A stretch of 10,757 nt of DNA. It comes from an uncultured Enterocloster sp. GTDB lineage: Bacteria > Bacillota > Clostridia > Lachnospirales > Lachnospiraceae. The DNA is taken from NCBI GenBank assembly GCA_944382045.1, contig CALWMT010000059.1, positions 1-10,757 on the forward strand, read 5' to 3'. The first letter of the stretch is position 1, and every line of letters begins with the position of its first letter. Shown here piece after piece: positions 1 to 7,351 of the stretch. The position numbers were made by a program, and so were the translations under genes. The notes below the pieces were generated by a model that was given only the letters and a program-made list of their open reading frames with translations, had not been told where the DNA came from and did no database searches.

Positions 1-422
1 ATTCCTTTGAGGCCTTTCTTGCGGAGACGCTTCGGGATCCCCGAGAGCTGGCAGAGCGGCGGGAGTATCTGCTTTTTGGCGATCAGCTCTACCTGGTTCC
101 GCCGGAAATGCCGGATATGGACGGCCTCAAAATCCTCCGGCCAGGCCTTCATATGGGGACATTTAAGAAAAATCGGTTTGAGCCCTGCCACAGCCTGGCC
201 CTCTGGCTTCTCCCGGAGCAGGTGATCCGGTGCAGGGAGCTGTCTCTGGATTCAAAGGAGCTTCCCGCCTACCTGAGGGGGGAGGCATTGGCCTGGGGGC
301 AGGAAGGGAGCGGGGCGAAGGGCTGGGTTCTGATCGCGGCCGAGGGCTTTTCCCTTGGCTGGTGCAAGCTGGCGGCCGGCACACTCAAAAATCACTATCC
401 CAAGGGACTGCGCCGGCCATAG
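1..422 (+). CDS. RsmF-type 16S rRNA m5C methyltransferase, C-terminal fragment (5' truncated)
   Basis: The window opens inside this gene; the reading frame runs from base 3 to the TAG at 420-422, leaving about 139 residues. The fragment carries the accessory domains that follow the SAM-dependent catalytic domain in clostridial RsmF/YebU-like (NOL1/NOP2/Sun family) enzymes. First comes a segment with GLHMGTFKKNRFEPCHSLAL (window residues about 48-67), the RNA-binding linker typical of the family. Then comes a PUA-like end reading GWVLIAAEGFSLGWCKLAAG and finishing LKNHYPKGLRRP. Family knowledge: such proteins methylate a cytosine of 16S rRNA using S-adenosylmethionine. The catalytic cysteines and SAM motifs lie outside the window, so activity cannot be judged. 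A methionine at 108 is internal to this frame and is not a start. The next gene begins 73 bases downstream. Confidence 0.85.
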   Translation, partial: SFEAFLAETLRDPRELAERREYLLFGDQLYLVPPEMPDMDGLKILRPGLHMGTFKKNRFEPCHSLALWLLPEQVIRCRELSLDSKELPAYLRGEALAWGQEGSGAKGWVLIAAEGFSLGWCKLAAGTLKNHYPKGLRRP

Positions 423-495
423 GACCTGGCGCTGGCGGCATATTCGGATACGCGGGTGAATAGGATGATAGAAAAGCAGTGGGAGGCAGTTATCT

Positions 496-1770
496 GTGAA
501 ACGAATTGCAGGGATCCTTCTTGCATGCTGCCTGGCGCTGGAGAGCACGGTCCTATCCTTGGCAGGTACAGCTTCAGCTCCGGCGGGTGTGCCGTCAGTG
601 CAGGAGTCCGAAGCACGGGAGGCTCCCAGAGCGCCCTCCCTCCATGCGCAGTCCGCCGTGCTTATGGACGGAGACAGCGGGCGGGTTCTCTTTGAGAAGG
701 AGGGATCCGCAGTCCGGCCTATGGCCAGCACCACGAAGATTATGACCTGTATTCTCGCGCTGGAGCGGGGAGATATGGATGACCAGGTGGAAGCGTCCGC
801 CGCGGCGGCCGCCCAGCCGGAGGTGCGCATGGGGGTGCGCCCCGGGGAGGCCTACCGGCTGGGGGATCTTCTCTATGCGCTGATGCTTGAGTCCTACAAC
901 GATGCTGCGGTCATGATTGCGGAGCATATCGGAGGGGATGTGAAGGGGTTCGCGGCCCTGATGAACGAGAAGGCACGCAGCATAGGCTGCCGGGATACGT
1001 ATTTTATCACCCCCAATGGGCTGGACGCCAGCGAGGAGGACGGGGACGGCACTGAGAGGACCCACTCCACCACGGCAGAGGATCTGGCCCGGATTATGTG
1101 CTATTGTATCCGCCAGTCCCCCAAAAGAGAAGAGTTTTTGGACATCACAGGAACCCAGAATTACTATTTCACGGACCTGGATGAAGCAAGGTCCTACAGC
1201 TGTGCAAACCACAATGCCCTTCTGGCGTCCCTGGATGGAATGCTTTCCGGAAAAACGGGATTTACCGGGGGAGCGGGCTATACCTATGTGGGAGCCCTGG
1301 AGAGTGAGGGGAGGACCTATGTGATCGCCCTTTTAGGCTGCGGCTGGCCGCCCCACAAGACGTATAAGTGGGAGGATGCCAGGCAGCTTTTCTTCTACGG
1401 GAAGGAAGCGTATGCGCTGTGCCGGGTAGAATTTGAGGAGGAGTATCCCCCGCTCTCTGTGACAGGCGGTCTGTACTGGGAGGAGGATGGGAGGGACGGC
1501 CGGAAAATACAGGTCTGCGGCGGGCTTCCCCCGGGCGAGACAGGCTTTTCCCTGCTTTTAGGTGAGAAGGAGCAGGTGATCCGGCGGGTGATCCTCCCAG
1601 AACAGGCGGCGGCCCCGGTGAAAAAGGGGCAGGAGATGGGGAGAGTGGAGTATCTGCTGGAGGGAAAGACGATATTTTCCTATCCCCTGCTGGCCGCCCA
1701 GGAGGTGGAGAGAATGACGATGAAGCGGGGCATGGCCCGCCTGTGGGAGCTTTTTTGGAGCGCCGGATAG
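496..1770 (+). CDS. D-alanyl-D-alanine carboxypeptidase (PBP5/DacF family, peptidase S11)
   Basis: A 424-residue exported penicillin-binding protein that removes the terminal D-Ala from peptidoglycan pentapeptides on the outer membrane face. All three active-site motifs are present: STTK at residues 78-81 (nucleophile Ser78, Lys81), SYN at 133-135, and KTG at 253-255 within SGKTGFTGGAGYTYVG. The family signature HSTTAEDLARIM lies at 190-201. The N-terminus (MKRIAGILLACCLALESTVLSLAG) is a signal peptide. Residues about 315-400 fit the beta-rich PBP5 C-terminal domain, and the last ~20 residues (MTMKRGMARLWELFWSAG) look like the amphipathic helix that anchors PBP5 proteins to the membrane. The GTG start at 496 is chosen because GGGAGG at 481-486 lies nine bases upstream and the signal peptide follows at once. 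Vegetative and sporulation-specific paralogues (DacA, DacF, DacB) cannot be told apart from sequence alone. No clear promoter is visible in the 73-base gap before it. Confidence 0.93.
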   Translation: MKRIAGILLACCLALESTVLSLAGTASAPAGVPSVQESEAREAPRAPSLHAQSAVLMDGDSGRVLFEKEGSAVRPMASTTKIMTCILALERGDMDDQVEASAAAAAQPEVRMGVRPGEAYRLGDLLYALMLESYNDAAVMIAEHIGGDVKGFAALMNEKARSIGCRDTYFITPNGLDASEEDGDGTERTHSTTAEDLARIMCYCIRQSPKREEFLDITGTQNYYFTDLDEARSYSCANHNALLASLDGMLSGKTGFTGGAGYTYVGALESEGRTYVIALLGCGWPPHKTYKWEDARQLFFYGKEAYALCRVEFEEEYPPLSVTGGLYWEEDGRDGRKIQVCGGLPPGETGFSLLLGEKEQVIRRVILPEQAAAPVKKGQEMGRVEYLLEGKTIFSYPLLAAQEVERMTMKRGMARLWELFWSAG

Positions 1771-1835
1771 AAAAACAGGAAGTTTTAAGCTTTTCTTACG
1801 AATCCTGGTATTCTGTGAACTTTGGTCCGTTTTGG

Positions 1836-1865
1836 TTGACACAGGAAGGTCTTTGTCATTATAAT
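1836..1865 (+). promoter_or_regulatory. Consensus sigma-A promoter for the envelope gene cluster
   Basis: TTGACA at 1836-1841 and TATAAT at 1860-1865 are both perfect hexamers separated by 18 bases. Transcription should begin near 1872, giving a ~44-base leader before the ATG at 1916. This placement argues against the in-frame ATG at 1874 as the start. A small inverted repeat, ATGCC at 1874-1878 and GGCAT at 1886-1890, covers the expected transcript start and could be an operator or leader hairpin. Because the two following gaps are only about 20 bases, this is the likely promoter for all three genes through 6985. Confidence 0.85.
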
Positions 1866-1915
1866 AAGGTTAAATGCCGCAAATTGGCATACACCATACA
1901 GGAGATAGACACAGA

Positions 1916-4084
1916 ATGAAGGGAAGAGTACATAAGAAGGGACTGGCCCTGGTATTGGCGCTGGCATTTGCAGCCCAGGGGCTGGGAGCGGGAAGGCTGC
2001 CTTTCCGGCCCTTTGATTCCTACGCATATACAGGGGCGGCCACAGTGAAGGCCTCCTCTCTTAATGTACGAAGCGGTCCCGGCACGGGATATTCATCCCA
2101 GGGACGGCTGGCAGCGGGGGCATCCATCCAGATTGTAGGCGAGCAGCAGGGAACGGATGGAAACCTTTGGTATCAGATTCAATATACAGGAAGCGGCGGA
2201 ACGGTGAACACAGGCTATGTGTCCTCTCTGTACGTGCGCCTTCCTGTCTCCTATTCCACCGATGCGGATTTCGAGGCATACCTGACTTCACAGGGATTTC
2301 CGGAGAGCTATAAAAATGGACTCAGGCAGCTCCATGCGCAATATCCCAGCTGGGTTTTTGTGGCAAAAAATACGGGGCTTGACTGGGAGACCGTTATTGA
2401 GAACGAGAGCGTTTTGGGCCGCAATTTGGTATCTGCGGCGAGCATTTCCTCCTGGAAGTCAGTGGAGAGCGGTGCCTATGACTGGAACAGCAGCACATGG
2501 ACCGGCCTTGACGGCGGAAGCTGGGTGGCTGCCTCGGAGGACATTATCCGCTATTATATGGATCCGAGAAATTTTCTCGATGAGACCTATGTTTTTCAAT
2601 TTTTGTCCCATGAATACAATCCATCCGCGCAGACGCGGGAGGGACTTGCGAGCATGGTAGAGGGAACCTTCCTGTCAGGGACCACAAGCTCCACGGGAAC
2701 ATCCGGCGGGGGCACCTCCTATGGGCCCGGGGGGAGCAGCTCCTCTGCCTCCCAGAAGGGACCGGGAGCCAGCACCTCTGACCGGGATGCGGTTACAGGA
2801 CCGGGCGTTCAGGGGAGCGGCAGCACCTCCCAGGGCGCAGCTTCGGAGTCACCGGGCGGAGGCAGCGCCTCCCAGGGCAGCAGCCATCCCCAGAGCGGCA
2901 GCACCTCTCAGGGCAGCGGTGCGTCTCAGAGCGGTCCCGGAGGCTCCTCCTCGGACGTGTCCGTGAGCCTGGAGGGACCTCAGGCGTCGATTTCGGTAAA
3001 GGAAAGGAATCGGGTGGCAGCCTCTGTGATGCTGGTGGGACCAGGAGCAGAGGACAGCTCCCAGCCTCAGGCCGCCCAGCCGGGCACGGAGGCCCAGTCA
3101 CCTGGCACCGCGGATACGGCTTCCGGCGGCACCAAGACCTATGTGGATATCTTGATGGATGCTGCGTCTCAGTCCGGGGTGAGTCCCTATGTGCTGGCGG
3201 CCATGATTCTTCAGGAGCAGGGAAAGTCCGGTGGGACAAATCTGATTTCCGGAACATATTCCGGCTATGAGGGCTATTATAACTTCTTTAATGTGGAGGC
3301 CTACCAGTCCGGCTCCCTCTCCCCGACGGAGATGGGACTGCGCTACGCCTCGGAGTCCGGTACATACGGGCGCCCCTGGAATACGGTGGAGAAGTCCATT
3401 CTGGGCGGTGCGCAGAATTACGGGGACAATTATGTGAAGGCCGGGCAGAATACCTTCTATTTAAAAAAGTTTAATGTGCAGGGCACGAATCTGTACAAGC
3501 ACCAATATATGAGCAATATTCAGGGGGCGGCCTCGGAGGCGGCATACCTTGCAGAGGCGTACACAAATGAGCTGAAAAGCTCCGCGCTGGAGTTCCATAT
3601 TCCTGTGTACAGCAATATGCCGGAGCAGGCCAGCATGGCGCCCACGGGAGATGGAAGCCCCAACAACAAGCTTTCCTCTCTGAGCGTGGACGGATTCAGC
3701 CTGACGCCTACCTTCAGCAGAGATACGGAGAGCTACAGCCTGATTGTGGACTCCTCTGTCAGCCAGGTTCAGGTATCTGCCGCGGCAGCGGACCAGACAG
3801 CAGAGGTGAGCGGAGCAGGCGCCATTTCCCTGGCAAGCGGAGGCAATGATATCACGGTGTCCGTGAAGGCACAGAACGGAAGCGTGAGAAATTACGTCAT
3901 CCATGTGGTAAAGCAGGAGGGCGGACCTACGGCGGGCAGCGGCCAGACCACGGCTTCGCCGGCAGGCTCCGGAGCTTCGCCCGGATCCTCAGCAGGACCG
4001 GGAGCGTCCTCCGGTCCAGGGACCTCCGGAGGCAGCAGCTCAGGACCTGGAGGAACGAATGTGACGATCGTGGAGATCGACTAA
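1916..4084 (+). CDS. Secreted SH3b / glucosaminidase-like wall protein with cadherin-like domain
   Basis: With ATG 1916 the protein has 722 residues. This start is preferred over ATG 1874 because it has GGAG at 1901-1904, follows the promoter properly and begins directly with a signal peptide (MKGRVHKKGLALVLALAFAAQGLGAG). Domains in order: bacterial SH3 (about 41-108, with SSLNVRSGPGTGYSSQGRL), which usually binds peptidoglycan; a conserved clostridial segment (about 114-251, with WVFVAKNTGLDWETVI and YYMDPRNFLDETYVFQF); a Ser/Gly/Gln/Pro-rich linker (about 252-406); a GH73-like glucosaminidase segment (about 407-566, with PYVLAAMILQEQGKSGG and EGYYNFFNVEA); a cadherin-like beta-sandwich (about 585-667, LSSLSVDGFSLTPTFSRDTESYSL-type start); and a Gly/Ser/Pro tail. 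Glu434 in LQEQG is the likely catalytic acid by family analogy. The expected role is N-acetylglucosaminidase cleavage of peptidoglycan at the cell surface. No LPXTG motif, dockerin repeat or membrane anchor is visible, so it is probably held by SH3b binding. Confidence 0.85.
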   Translation: MKGRVHKKGLALVLALAFAAQGLGAGRLPFRPFDSYAYTGAATVKASSLNVRSGPGTGYSSQGRLAAGASIQIVGEQQGTDGNLWYQIQYTGSGGTVNTGYVSSLYVRLPVSYSTDADFEAYLTSQGFPESYKNGLRQLHAQYPSWVFVAKNTGLDWETVIENESVLGRNLVSAASISSWKSVESGAYDWNSSTWTGLDGGSWVAASEDIIRYYMDPRNFLDETYVFQFLSHEYNPSAQTREGLASMVEGTFLSGTTSSTGTSGGGTSYGPGGSSSSASQKGPGASTSDRDAVTGPGVQGSGSTSQGAASESPGGGSASQGSSHPQSGSTSQGSGASQSGPGGSSSDVSVSLEGPQASISVKERNRVAASVMLVGPGAEDSSQPQAAQPGTEAQSPGTADTASGGTKTYVDILMDAASQSGVSPYVLAAMILQEQGKSGGTNLISGTYSGYEGYYNFFNVEAYQSGSLSPTEMGLRYASESGTYGRPWNTVEKSILGGAQNYGDNYVKAGQNTFYLKKFNVQGTNLYKHQYMSNIQGAASEAAYLAEAYTNELKSSALEFHIPVYSNMPEQASMAPTGDGSPNNKLSSLSVDGFSLTPTFSRDTESYSLIVDSSVSQVQVSAAAADQTAEVSGAGAISLASGGNDITVSVKAQNGSVRNYVIHVVKQEGGPTAGSGQTTASPAGSGASPGSSAGPGASSGPGTSGGSSSGPGGTNVTIVEID
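2819..2914 (+). repeat. Three imperfect 18-bp repeats encoding GS(T/A)SQG
   Basis: Copies lie at 2819-2836, 2861-2878 and 2897-2914, each differing from the first at one base, and all in the same reading frame. Each encodes Gly-Ser-(Thr/Ala)-Ser-Gln-Gly. They sit within the low-complexity linker (about 2670-3130) of the glucosaminidase-like protein. The pattern suggests linker growth by slippage or unequal recombination, and copy number may vary between strains. Confidence 0.75.
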
Positions 4085-4102
4085 TATAGTTAGAAAGTGG
4101 GA

Positions 4103-5761
4103 ATGATGATGACGAGACGAATCAGAACATGGACAGCCTTTCTGGTCCTTACCCTTGTGCTGGCGGCTGCGATGCCGGCCCGGCTGATGACAGCATTTGC
4201 GGAAAATGGAAGAATTGCCTTCTCTGATCCTTCCGGAAGTGTGGGAAGCCAGATTACGGTGAATATGGAGATCACTGACAGCGAGAATCTGGCCAGTGCG
4301 GATGTGATGCTGGCCTATGATTCCAATATGCTGGAGTTTGTCAGCGGAACCAATGCGGAGGGGGGAGCCGGAGCGGTCCGGGTTCACGGAGATGGAGGAA
4401 CACCGAATACCACCAAGCTGCGTTTTACCTTGACTTTCAATGCCCTGGCCGCAGGCACATCCAAGATCACTGTTACCAGCCAGGAGGTATATGACGCGGC
4501 CTCCCAGCTTGTGACCATAGAGCGGCAGGGAGACTCCACCGTGACGGTGGGCGCTCTGGCGACAGCGTCCAATGATGCGTCGCTGCGCTCCCTCCAGGTG
4601 TCGCCGGGCACACTCACACCGGCCTTTTCACCGGATGTGGACACCTACGCGGTGACCGTGGGAACCGATGTGGATAAGCTGATTGTCAGCGCGGAGTGCG
4701 CGAATGAGAACGCCACCAATGTGGTGAATGGCAACGAAAACCTGCAGATGGGAGAGAACCGGGTTACCTGCCAGGTCACGGCGCAGGACGGGGAGACCGT
4801 GAAGGAGTACGTGATCGTGGTCACCAAGGCAGAGGGCGGAGCCAGTGCAGGAACGAATGAGGCGGGCGGCTTCCCCATGCGGGTATCAGAGCGGGTGATC
4901 ACAGTCCTTGAGCCGGATGATACGGTGGCGATTCCCGAGGGCTTTGTGGAGCGCACCATCCGCATGGACGGCCACGAGGTGACCGGCTGGGTATGGGGCA
5001 GTGATGCGGAGCCGGAATACTGCGTCATCTACGGAATGAATGAGGCAGGGGAGACAAGCTTCTACCGCTATGACATGAAGGATACGGAGCGCACGCTCCA
5101 GAGATATTTTGCAGATCCGGCCATTGCGGATTCTGTGTCCAGGGACGTGTACGATGAGCTGGCGGTTCAGTACGATTCTCTGCGGGGTGATTTCAACCTG
5201 TTTAGGATTCTGCTCATTGCGGCGATTGTCATTGCGCTGGTGCTGCTGGTGCTGCTGGTAGCCGTGGTTTCTGGAAAGAACACAAGACGGCAGCCCGCTG
5301 CCGGAGGCAGAGGACAGGAGCCGTCAGACCGGCCGGCCAGCGGAAGGACGGGGCGCAGAAGGCCCGAGGCCTCACAGCCGTCCCGGGCCAAGGCAGAACC
5401 CGAGCCTGAGGAGTACGCGGAGGAAGAGGACGAATATGATCCGGAGCCGGAGGAAGTGTCTGCGGAATCCGAAGAGGAGTATCCGGATCCAGAGGAGGAG
5501 ACATACACCGACGAGATTGCCGGCGAGCCGGAGGAGGAGCCCCAGGAGACCTATGTGGAGGAGGCCTGGGAGGAGGAAGAGGATGCCTCCCGGGTAGTTT
5601 ATGAGGAGCCGGCAGAGCCCGAGGAGTCCTCTGGAAAATCTGCGGCAGCAGCTGCAGGAAGGCCAGCGGCGCCTGCAGAAAAGGCTGCAGCAAGGCAGCA
5701 GACAGCGCCTGAACGCAAAGCGGCGGCAGCGGATGACGATTTTGAGATTTTTGACCTATAA
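4103..5761 (+). CDS. Type I membrane protein: cohesin-like + cadherin-like ectodomain, acidic cytoplasmic tail
   Basis: A protein of about 552 residues starting 18 bases after the previous stop. Three consecutive ATGs (4103, 4106, 4109) and a GTG at 4097 are possible starts; the purine-rich GAAAGTGGGA just upstream fits 4106-4109 best, so the start is uncertain by a few codons. A signal peptide (ends near MTAFAEN) precedes a cohesin-like beta domain (residues about 36-150: GSVGSQITVNMEITDSENLASADVMLAYD pattern). Next come a cadherin-like domain (about 158-243: LRSLQVSPGTLTPAFSPDVDTYAV pattern), an unassigned ~120-residue extracellular region, and one membrane helix (about 367-390). A basic stop-transfer stretch (KNTRR, GRTGRRR) puts the C-terminus inside the cell. 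The tail is highly acidic (about 430-515), then Ala-rich, and ends DDDFEIFDL. The cadherin-like module matches the one in the preceding protein, suggesting joint surface function. No enzyme motif is seen, so the exact function is unknown; an envelope scaffold or adaptor is inferred. Confidence 0.8.
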   Translation: MMMTRRIRTWTAFLVLTLVLAAAMPARLMTAFAENGRIAFSDPSGSVGSQITVNMEITDSENLASADVMLAYDSNMLEFVSGTNAEGGAGAVRVHGDGGTPNTTKLRFTLTFNALAAGTSKITVTSQEVYDAASQLVTIERQGDSTVTVGALATASNDASLRSLQVSPGTLTPAFSPDVDTYAVTVGTDVDKLIVSAECANENATNVVNGNENLQMGENRVTCQVTAQDGETVKEYVIVVTKAEGGASAGTNEAGGFPMRVSERVITVLEPDDTVAIPEGFVERTIRMDGHEVTGWVWGSDAEPEYCVIYGMNEAGETSFYRYDMKDTERTLQRYFADPAIADSVSRDVYDELAVQYDSLRGDFNLFRILLIAAIVIALVLLVLLVAVVSGKNTRRQPAAGGRGQEPSDRPASGRTGRRRPEASQPSRAKAEPEPEEYAEEEDEYDPEPEEVSAESEEEYPDPEEETYTDEIAGEPEEEPQETYVEEAWEEEEDASRVVYEEPAEPEESSGKSAAAAAGRPAAPAEKAAARQQTAPERKAAAADDDFEIFDL

Positions 5762-5782
5762 TACAGAGAGGGAGAGAAAGAC

Positions 5783-6985
5783 ATGTATTGCGTAAAGACC
5801 ATCAAGGATGATTTGTTTTGGGTAGGAGGAACGGACCGGCGCCTGGCGCTGTTTGAGAATGCGTTCCCCATTCCCCGGGGTGTTTCCTACAATTCTTATG
5901 TCCTTATGGACGAGAAGACCGTGCTGTTTGATACGGTAGATAAGGCGGTCAGCCAGCAGCTTTTTGAAAATCTGGAGGCGGTTTTAAAGGGCCGCGGTCT
6001 GGACTATGTGGTGGTGAACCATATGGAGCCGGATCACTGCGCGACTCTGGGCGAGGTGGCAGCCCGCTATCCGGACGCCAAGGTGGTGTGCAATGCCAAG
6101 ACGGTTTCTATTATCAAGCAGTTTTATGATTTTGATATTGATTCCAGGGCTCTGGTTGTGAAGGAGGGGGATACCCTCAGCACAGGAAGGCACAGCCTGA
6201 CCTTTGTCATGGCGCCTATGGTTCACTGGCCGGAGGTCATGGTTACCTACGACACCACGGACAAGATCCTTTTCTCTGCGGATGCCTTCGGCACCTTCGG
6301 CGCCATGAACGGCAACCTGTACGCGGATGAGGTGAACTTTGAGAGAGACTGGCTGGATGATGCCAGAAGATATTACACGAATATTGTGGGCAAGTTCGGC
6401 CCCTCCGTGCAGGCGCTCTTAAAGAAGGCTGCCGGCCTGGAGATTGCCATGATCTGCCCTCTGCACGGACCGGTTTGGAGAGAGAATATCAGCTGGTACG
6501 TGGACAAATACCTGACCTGGAGCAGCTACCAGCCCGAGGAGAAGGCAGTGATGATCGCCTACGGCTCCATCTACGGCCACACGGAGAATGCGGCGAATAT
6601 CCTGGCCTGCCGCCTGGCGGACAAGGGTGTAAAGAATATTGTGATGTATGATGTGTCGAACACCCATCCATCCTATCTGATTGCCGAGGCCTTCCGCTGC
6701 AGCCATCTGGTGCTGGCATCCGTTACCTACAATGGCGGCCTGTTCAGCTATATGGAGCACTTCCTGTCCGAGCTTAAGGCCCATGGCCTGCAGGGACGGA
6801 CTGTGGCTCTCGTGGAGAACGGATCCTGGGGCGTTCTGGCCGGAAAGCTGATGGGTGAGGCTCTCTCCGGCATGAAGAATATGCATGTGCTGGAGAACAA
6901 GGTGACGGTCAAATCTGCCCTTAAGGAAGGACAGGAGGCAGAGCTTGAGGCTCTGGCCCAGGCGGTTTGGGAGTCGATGGCGTAA
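5783..6985 (+). CDS. fprA: FprA-family A-type flavoprotein (flavodiiron NO/O2 reductase)
   Basis: A 400-residue cytoplasmic enzyme of the two-domain flavodiiron class. Family knowledge: such proteins reduce O2 to water and/or NO to N2O with electrons from rubredoxin or a similar donor, protecting anaerobes. The N-terminal metallo-beta-lactamase-like domain (about 1-250) keeps every diiron ligand: His80, Glu82, Asp84 and His85 in HMEPDH, His148 in MVHWPE, Asp167 in SADAFG and His228 in CPLHGP. The C-terminal flavodoxin domain (about 255-400) begins VMIAYGSIYGHTENAA, the FMN phosphate loop, and has SVTYNGGLF and ENGSWG flavin-contact loops. There is no rubredoxin or NADH-reductase extension. 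GGGAG at 5770-5774 lies eight bases before the ATG. It starts 21 bases after the preceding envelope gene with no terminator between, so co-transcription is likely although the functional link is not obvious. O2 versus NO preference cannot be read from the sequence. Confidence 0.95.
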   Translation: MYCVKTIKDDLFWVGGTDRRLALFENAFPIPRGVSYNSYVLMDEKTVLFDTVDKAVSQQLFENLEAVLKGRGLDYVVVNHMEPDHCATLGEVAARYPDAKVVCNAKTVSIIKQFYDFDIDSRALVVKEGDTLSTGRHSLTFVMAPMVHWPEVMVTYDTTDKILFSADAFGTFGAMNGNLYADEVNFERDWLDDARRYYTNIVGKFGPSVQALLKKAAGLEIAMICPLHGPVWRENISWYVDKYLTWSSYQPEEKAVMIAYGSIYGHTENAANILACRLADKGVKNIVMYDVSNTHPSYLIAEAFRCSHLVLASVTYNGGLFSYMEHFLSELKAHGLQGRTVALVENGSWGVLAGKLMGEALSGMKNMHVLENKVTVKSALKEGQEAELEALAQAVWESMA

Positions 6986-6992
6986 AAAACCA

Positions 6993-7021
6993 TTGACATT
7001 TCCCGCGCGAGGGACTAGAAT
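6993..7021 (+). promoter_or_regulatory. Sigma-A promoter for the T-box transcript
   Basis: TTGACA (6993-6998) is a perfect -35 hexamer and TAGAAT (7016-7021) a five-of-six -10, with a 17-base spacer. It begins eight bases after the flavodiiron stop codon and predicts transcription from about 7028, just ahead of the T-box stem I. No intrinsic terminator is seen between the flavodiiron gene and this promoter, so read-through from upstream is possible. Confidence 0.82.
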
Positions 7022-7027
7022 GATAAC

Positions 7028-7304
7028 AAACCAATGAGGAAGAGTAAGTAGCTTCAATGGACTTCTCACAGAGAGCTGCGGGTGGTGGGATCGCGGCAGG
7101 ATGGACTTGGAGTGAATGGGCTTCTGAGGGCGAGCTGAAGCACTGAGTAGGTGAGCCGGAGAGCGGACTCCGTTATCAAAGAGAGCATATGTCAGTATGC
7201 GTGAGTGGATGTAGAAATACATCAAGCCGGGTGGCACCGCAGGAGTTTTGGATGATCACAGCTCTTGTCCCTGCATTTTTTGTAAGGGACAAGGGCTGTT
7301 TTTT
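7028..7304 (+). ncRNA. T-box leader riboswitch, predicted tryptophan-specific (TGG specifier)
   Basis: This leader senses the charging state of a tRNA: uncharged tRNA stabilises an antiterminator and allows transcription downstream. Stem I features are all visible: ATGA (7034-7037) fitting the kink-turn, GGAAG (7038-7042) pairing with CTTCT (7121-7125), the loop-E AGTA (7043-7046), and GAA (7114-7116) followed by the specifier TGG (7117-7119) and a purine. The distal part AGAGAGC...GGGTGGTGGGA lies at about 7070-7090 with CTGC/GCAG closing at 7076-7079/7096-7099. Further hairpins lie at 7157-7172, 7185-7200 and 7208-7223 (GAAA loop). The T-box sequence CGGGTGGCACCGCA is at 7228-7241. Its bulge TGGC (7232-7235) pairs with a tRNA end GCCA, so it needs discriminator G, as tRNA-Trp has. 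GGG at 7229-7231 can pair with CCC in the terminator arm (7269-7271). The T-box identity is very sure; Trp specificity is a manual fold, about 80% sure. Confidence 0.93.
7259..7304 (+). terminator. T-box-controlled intrinsic terminator
   Basis: Arms 7259-7272 and 7285-7298 form a 14-bp stem with one G-U pair (T7263 with G7294). A 12-base loop separates them, and six T residues follow at 7299-7304. It lies directly after the T-box sequence, and the CCC in its left arm is the alternative partner for the T-box GGG, the usual antiterminator/terminator switch. Confidence 0.92.
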
Positions 7305-7351
7305 GTTATATGAGCGCTTCGCGCCGGAGGAAAGCGGCCTGAATCCCTACT

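Noticed and set aside
496..560. Lipoprotein signal in the carboxypeptidase (LLAC near residue 11)
   Set aside because: The cysteine lies too close to the N-terminus, leaving too short a hydrophobic core before it; an ordinary signal peptide fits better.
252..830. Antisense open frame of 192 codons over the methyltransferase end and carboxypeptidase start
   Set aside because: It overlaps two well-supported + strand genes, has no recognisable domain, and such long shadow frames are expected in GC-rich DNA.
1771..1835. Terminator after the carboxypeptidase gene
   Set aside because: Only a weak AGAAAA/TTTTCT pairing with an AT-rich loop is present; no GC stem with T-tract.
1874..1915. ATG 1874 as start of the SH3b/glucosaminidase protein
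   Set aside because: It lies two bases from the predicted transcription start, has no ribosome site, and would put 14 non-signal residues before the signal peptide.
2819..2914. CRISPR-like or intergenic repeat array
   Set aside because: Repeats are 18 bp, imperfect, in frame and encode a linker peptide within a gene.
6419..7237. Antisense open frame of 272 codons opposite the flavodiiron gene and T-box leader
   Set aside because: It runs opposite a conserved enzyme and a folded RNA leader and its translation resembles no protein family; a shadow frame.
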